Shown here: positions 6,812 to 7,073 of the stretch, piece by piece
How the letters are laid out: each line of letters begins with the position of its first letter
Position numbering within the stretch: the first letter of the stretch is position 1
Assembly (NCBI GenBank): GCA_002293525.1
Contig: DBDJ01000031.1
Span: 1 to 7,073 of the forward strand
DNA length: 7,073 nucleotides
Reading direction: 5' to 3'
Source: Lachnospiraceae bacterium UBA935
GTDB lineage: Bacteria; Bacillota; Clostridia; Lachnospirales; Lachnospiraceae
Notes under the pieces: generated by a model
The model's database searches: none
Seen by the model: the letters and a program-made list of their open reading frames with translations, nothing else
What the model was told of the DNA's origin: nothing
Made by a program: the position numbers and the translations under genes

Positions 6812-6844
6812 TGCTGCTTTTGTGCTGTTTTTACGCTGTTCATA
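6812..6844. repeat. Three-copy 11-bp tandem repeat in the VWA gene leader
   Basis: Plus-strand units TGCTGCTTTTG (6812-6822), TGCTGTTTTTA (6823-6833) and CGCTGTTCATA (6834-6844). The array lies in the transcribed leader between the promoter at 6868-6896 and the ribosome binding site. The third unit is diverged. Confidence 0.6.
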
Positions 6845-6867
6845 ATATTTTTGATGATATAAATCCG

Positions 6868-6896
6868 ATTATAAGGCATATAAAACAAAAAATCAA
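6868..6896 (-). promoter_or_regulatory. Promoter of the VWA lipoprotein gene
   Basis: On the minus strand: -35 TTGATT (6896-6891), a 17-nt spacer, and consensus -10 TATAAT (6873-6868). Transcription would start near 6861, giving a leader of about 130 nt. The -35 lies within the left arm of the hairpin at 6886-6922. Confidence 0.7.
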
Positions 6897-6922
6897 GAAT
6901 TTGAACCGTCCTTGATTTTTTG
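6886..6922. terminator. Bidirectional intrinsic terminator-like hairpin
   Basis: A perfect 12-bp inverted repeat, CAAAAAATCAAG (6886-6897) and CTTGATTTTTTG (6911-6922), with a 13-nt loop. Both strands give a stem followed or closed by a run of six T, so it could terminate in either direction. It probably ends transcription from a gene to the right of the window on the minus strand. The stem itself is AT-rich and therefore weak. Confidence 0.6.
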
Positions 6923-6930
6923 TGTTTGCT

Positions 6931-6947
6931 GTTTAATATCATTAAAC
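6931..6947. promoter_or_regulatory. 17-bp AT-rich dyad
   Basis: GTTTAATATCATTAAAC is a perfect inverted repeat with 7-bp arms and a 3-bp centre. It lies about 35 bp upstream of the VWA promoter -35. It could be a regulator binding site; as an RNA hairpin it would be weak. The role is unknown. Confidence 0.4.
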
Positions 6948-6948
6948 T

Positions 6949-7073
6949 GGGGGGGCTCGGGAACCGGAGGGCTGAAGTCCTAACGAAAAAATGGTGGTCG
7001 CAAGGCTCGGGGGCCGGAGGGCTGGGCGGTCGGTTTTCTCTCTGGACGCTTTAAGTGCCAACGCAGAGGAAAC
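6949..7073. other. G-rich element with 21-bp direct repeats, cut by the window edge
   Basis: The unit GGCTCGGGNNCCGGAGGGC followed by TG occurs at 6954-6974 and 7004-7024, 50 bp apart, differing at two positions. Each copy contains the near-palindrome CTCGGGNNCCGGAG. Further right, GTTTTCTCT (7033-7041) can pair with AGAGGAAAC (7065-7073), enclosing a loop at the edge. Several frames are open here on both strands, including an ATG at 6991 on the plus strand and a minus-strand frame ending in TAA at 6944-6942, but none has a good ribosome binding site or convincing protein character. I read it as a structured or repetitive intergenic element. Together with the dyad, hairpin, promoter and 11-bp repeat, it accounts for the 346-nt stretch upstream of the VWA gene. 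Confidence 0.45.

Noticed and set aside
6942..7073. C-terminal end of a minus-strand gene entering from the right (frame open for 43 codons to TAA at 6944-6942, then a terminator-like hairpin)
   Set aside because: The position before a hairpin fits, but other frames across the same G-rich stretch are also open and the residues (Pro, Arg, Ser rich) do not look like a folded protein. It cannot be decided without sequence beyond the edge.

Overview
The window carries four complete genes, all on the minus strand, so the reading order is right to left. In order of transcription they are a lipoprotein with a von Willebrand factor A (VWA) domain (6727-5126), a pyrophosphate-type 6-phosphofructokinase (4955-3714), a CheX-like protein with an unusual N-terminal repeat region (3596-2706), and glycogen phosphorylase (2451-169). 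The low-GC Gram-positive ribosome binding sites, the lipobox, the PPi-type phosphofructokinase and the short glycogen phosphorylase suggest an anaerobic Firmicute of class Clostridia, probably Lachnospiraceae. That assignment comes from protein character alone; no rRNA or other marker gene is present.

Layout. Positions 1-168 lie downstream of glgP and hold a long hairpin and a two-copy 11-bp repeat. Positions 2452-2705 separate the CheX-like gene from glgP and hold a 10-bp triple repeat, a hairpin and an extended -10 promoter for glgP. Positions 3597-3713 hold a 26-bp tandem repeat that begins inside the last codons of the phosphofructokinase gene. Positions 4956-5125 hold another short tandem repeat and a good extended -10 promoter for the phosphofructokinase gene. 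Positions 6728-7073 hold a promoter, a perfect 12-bp terminator-like hairpin, a 17-bp dyad, and a G-rich element with 21-bp direct repeats that runs off the window.

Function. Glycogen phosphorylase releases glucose-1-phosphate from stored glycogen and the phosphofructokinase commits hexose phosphate to glycolysis, so the two enzymes belong to one carbon and energy flow. Each has its own promoter, and both promoters carry the octamer GTGATAGA inside a dyad near the -35 region, which suggests a shared regulator. The CheX-like gene lies between them and is probably co-transcribed with the phosphofructokinase gene. Its C-terminal half has the complete CheC/CheX phosphatase signature. Its N-terminal half reads as four 24-residue repeats in the geometry of two MshEN (cyclic-di-GMP-binding) modules, although key residues are degenerate. 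This gene is the least ordinary item here. The rest of the coding content is conventional, and no mobile element, CRISPR array, tRNA or rRNA was found.
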